Assembly (NCBI GenBank): GCA_964514665.1
Contig: CAZESH010000241.1
Span: forward strand, 1 to 6,875
Direction of reading: 5' to 3'
From: CAZESH01 sp964514665
GTDB lineage: Bacteria; Bacillota; Bacilli; Paenibacillales; KCTC-25726
Length of the DNA: 6,875 bases
Position 1 is the first letter of the stretch. Each line of letters begins with the position of its first letter. This document shows, in pieces, positions 4,875 through 6,875 of this stretch. A program made the position numbers and the translations under genes. Under the pieces are notes generated by a model. The model worked only from the letters and a program-made list of their open reading frames with translations, made no database searches and was not told the origin of the DNA.

Positions 4875-6554
4875 ATGGCTTCCGAACGGAGAACGAATGA
4901 ATTGGAAACGCTCAAGGCCATTGCAGGGACGATTAACCAATCCCGCGATGCGGCGCACATGCTGAATTCCGTGCTGGAGAAATTGCTTGAAGCGACCGGA
5001 CTGCAAAGCGGCTGGATTTTCCTTGCCGATGCTGAAGACAAGGCTGCTTACACATGTGCGGCCGTATGCAATGTCCCGCCAGCCTTGTCGCGTGAAAATC
5101 ACCTGCCCTTGAGAGAAGGGTCCTGCTGGTGTCTGGACCGTTACGGCGACGATAAGCTGAATCGCGCGGTAAATATTTTAAATTGCAAGCGCTTGGAAGA
5201 CGCGAATTTCTATGGATGGGGAGATACCCGGGGGATTTCCCATCATGCGACGATCCCGCTTTGGTCGGGAAACCGCAGAATCGGCATCCTGAATGTGGCT
5301 GCGCCGGGAAAGCTGCATTTTTCCGAGCATGAATTGGCCTTGCTGCAGTCGGTTGCCTTACAGATCGGCACGGCCATGGAACGCATTAAGCTGTATGAGC
5401 AGGAGCAAATAAGGGCAAACCGCTTTACTGCATTGGGTGAAATCACCAAAAACCTGGGAGTAATGCTGGAATCGGGGCAAATCCCCGGGCATGCCGCGCG
5501 CTATGCTGCGCTCCTGCTGAACAGTCCGTTTACGGCGTTTCTGATGAGCGAAGAAAGTCGTTTGGCGGTCAGAGCGGTGCATGATAACGAAGCTTTGACT
5601 TGTCCGATCGGAGCCTTGCCGCTGCCGATGTCGGAAAGCTGCAGAAAAGCTTTGGAAACGAGGCAGCCCGTCATTGCAGAGCATTCAATGGACGACGAGG
5701 CATTTTCCTTTATCCAGTGCAGTGATAAGCAATTAAAGTCCGTGCTAGTCGTCCCGCTTTTTCTGCGCAGCGAGCCGATCGGCATCCTCCTGGCCGGCAG
5801 GAAGGAAACCGATAGCTTCGAGCAATTGGATGCAGAATTGGCGATCGCTTATGCCGATCATATTTCACTTGCTTTGGAAAACGCCCGCCTATTCGAAGAA
5901 CGGCAGGATTTGGCTCGTTGGGAAGAGCGTCACCGATTGGCCAGGGATCTGCACGACTCGGTCTCCCAGATGCTGTTTTCCCTGAATATGACGGCCAAAG
6001 CCTTGAAGGGAATGGTCAGCGGCTTGCCGCAAATGGCCGACTCGGCGCTAGAGGATATCCAAAAGCTGTCGCAAAGCGCCATAGGTGAAATGCGTTCGTT
6101 AATTTATCAATTGCGGCCGGCCGGCTTGGAGGAGGGGCTGCTTACCGGCTTGCGGAAGTATGGAGCAGGCTTGGGTCTGCATGTCAACGTACATAAGCGG
6201 GATGTGGATGAGCTTCCCCGAAAAGTGGAGGAGGCACTGTTTCGCATTGGCCAGGAAGCGTTGAACAACATCCGCAAGCATGCCGGGACCGAGCATGCGG
6301 AAATCAGCCTGGCCAGCATGCGGAAAGAAATTTTCATGAACATCGGTGACGATGGCAGAGGAATGCCGGGATCCGGAGACATGGTACAAGGCGGGTCCTT
6401 AACCTCGGGTTACGGACTGAATACGATGCGGGAAAGAGTTGAGCAGCTGAGGGGAGCACTCGAGATCGATTCCGTTTCCGGTCAAGGCACAAAGCTGAAA
6501 ATTCGCATTCCGCTGCAGCATTTTACGGGTGACGGAGGTAAACATGAAGATTAA
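4875..6554 (+). CDS. Cytoplasmic GAF-GAF sensor histidine kinase (NarL-partner type)
   Basis: Two-component kinase that autophosphorylates a His and passes phosphate to the adjacent response regulator. No membrane segment, so it senses inside the cell. A TTG at 4854 is in frame, but ATG 4875 has AAGGTG four bases and GAGGAG eleven bases upstream and gives 559 aa. Domains: short coiled N-terminus; GAF1 about 25-168; linker helix about 168-190; GAF2 about 195-335; HisKA_3 dimerisation domain about 340-420 with ERHRLARDLHDSVSQ (phospho-acceptor H360); HATPase_c about 450-547 with N-box EALNNIRKHA (461-470), DDGRGM (492-497) and GYGLNTMRERV (512-522). All catalytic motifs look intact. GAF1 holds five cysteines (C61, C65, C84, C86, C104), some of which could bind an Fe-S cluster. 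The family recalls AirS, NreB and DosS-type sensors of O2, NO or redox state, but the signal is unproven. It overlaps the regulator gene by 11 nt. Confidence 0.93.
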   Translation: MASERRTNELETLKAIAGTINQSRDAAHMLNSVLEKLLEATGLQSGWIFLADAEDKAAYTCAAVCNVPPALSRENHLPLREGSCWCLDRYGDDKLNRAVNILNCKRLEDANFYGWGDTRGISHHATIPLWSGNRRIGILNVAAPGKLHFSEHELALLQSVALQIGTAMERIKLYEQEQIRANRFTALGEITKNLGVMLESGQIPGHAARYAALLLNSPFTAFLMSEESRLAVRAVHDNEALTCPIGALPLPMSESCRKALETRQPVIAEHSMDDEAFSFIQCSDKQLKSVLVVPLFLRSEPIGILLAGRKETDSFEQLDAELAIAYADHISLALENARLFEERQDLARWEERHRLARDLHDSVSQMLFSLNMTAKALKGMVSGLPQMADSALEDIQKLSQSAIGEMRSLIYQLRPAGLEEGLLTGLRKYGAGLGLHVNVHKRDVDELPRKVEEALFRIGQEALNNIRKHAGTEHAEISLASMRKEIFMNIGDDGRGMPGSGDMVQGGSLTSGYGLNTMRERVEQLRGALEIDSVSGQGTKLKIRIPLQHFTGDGGKHED

Positions 6555-6875
6555 AGTGATGATCGTGGACGATCACGCGGTTGTACTCAGGGGGCTGCAT
6601 TATTTTTTGGCCACTCAGCCCGAAATCGAGCTTGTCGGAGAAGCGTCCAACGGCGAGCAAGCGCTGGAGCGGATGGCCGACTATAATCCGGATGTCGTGC
6701 TGATGGACCTGATGATGCCGGTAATGAACGGCATCGAAGCGACGGAACGGATTCGCAGCGCATATCCGCAGGTGAAGGTGATCGTGTTGACGACTTTTTC
6801 CGATCAGGATCATGTCGTACCCGCCATTCAGGCGTGAGCTTCAGGTTACCTGCTGAAGGATGTGCAGCCTGAGGA
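6544..6875 (+). pseudogene. NarL-type response regulator, interrupted by nonsense codon (3' end outside window)
   Basis: Partner regulator of the preceding kinase. GGAGGT (6534-6539) precedes ATG 6544 by four bases, and the gene overlaps the kinase stop. The receiver domain is normal up to residue 97: acidic pair D9-D10, phospho-acceptor D55 in VVLMDLMMP, T83 in VLTTFSD. Codon 98 (6835-6837) is TGA, where the family motif AGASGYLLKD requires Gly. After it the same frame goes on without a shift as A-S-G-Y-L-L-K-D-V-Q-P-E to the window edge, including the conserved Lys (105). A single G-to-T change, GGA to TGA, explains this. As written, the product lacks strand 5, helix 5 and the whole expected LuxR-type DNA-binding domain, and could not regulate transcription. 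A sequencing error is the main alternative; the output domain lies beyond the window. Confidence 0.8.

Noticed and set aside
5090..5102. GTGA-AAA-TCAC inverted repeat inside the kinase gene as another FNR-like site
   Set aside because: The spacer is three bases, not six, and it lies deep in coding sequence with no promoter.
6835..6837. UGA read as glycine (alternative genetic code)
   Set aside because: UGA serves as the terminal codon of the upstream fragment (143-145) and of the hemerythrin gene (3713-3715), and no other gene here contains in-frame UGA where Gly is expected. Base composition and gene order are bacillar, not of the lineages with that code.
6835..6858. UGA followed at once by an inverted repeat (CTTCAG 6839-6844, CTGAAG 6853-6858), resembling a selenocysteine insertion element
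   Set aside because: The apical loop is only seven bases from the UGA, too close for a bacterial SECIS, and these bases are simply the codons of the conserved A-S-G-Y-L-L-K motif. Sec in place of a structural Gly in a receiver domain makes no sense.

Overview
The window looks like chromosomal DNA of a Gram-positive, Bacillales-type bacterium, most likely Paenibacillaceae. The reasons are roughly balanced base composition, strong purine-rich ribosome binding sites, an E. coli-type thymidylate synthase followed directly by dihydrofolate reductase (as in bacilli), and protein sequences closest to bacilli as far as I can recall. All genes read rightward. The genus is inference; no search was run.

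Layout. Positions 2-145 hold the last 47 codons of an unidentified gene. An extended -10 promoter (176-184) precedes thyA (203-997), dihydrofolate reductase (1072-1578) and a two-TM potassium channel with a cytoplasmic RCK gating domain (1619-2617). A ferritin-like di-iron protein follows (2673-3140). A likely FNR/CRP-type promoter (3147-3189) then drives a hemerythrin-like protein (3218-3715), which overlaps a HesB/IscA-fold protein by 4 nt (3712-4050). An unrecognised cysteine-free soluble protein (4092-4763) comes next. A 111-bp gap carrying two tandem palindromes leads into a soluble double-GAF histidine kinase (4875-6554) and its overlapping response regulator (6544 to the window end). 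The regulator is broken by an in-frame TGA at codon 98.

How the parts fit. ThyA and DHFR form the dTMP/folate cycle: ThyA makes dihydrofolate and DHFR regenerates tetrahydrofolate. The middle and right parts share an iron/oxygen/redox theme: ferritin-like protein, hemerythrin, IscA-fold protein, an FNR-like site at exactly -41.5 from the inferred start, and a kinase whose first GAF domain has five cysteines. I infer an oxygen- or NO-responsive module, but the sequence alone does not prove a joint function.

Most notable observations: the nonsense codon in the response regulator; an internal Shine-Dalgarno plus ATG in the potassium channel, placed like the internal start of MthK that yields a free gating-ring subunit; the FNR-like promoter; and the tandem 13-bp palindromes 22 bp apart upstream of the kinase. 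No RNA gene, insertion sequence, CRISPR array or convincing intrinsic terminator was seen, and no gene-free stretch exceeds about 115 bp.
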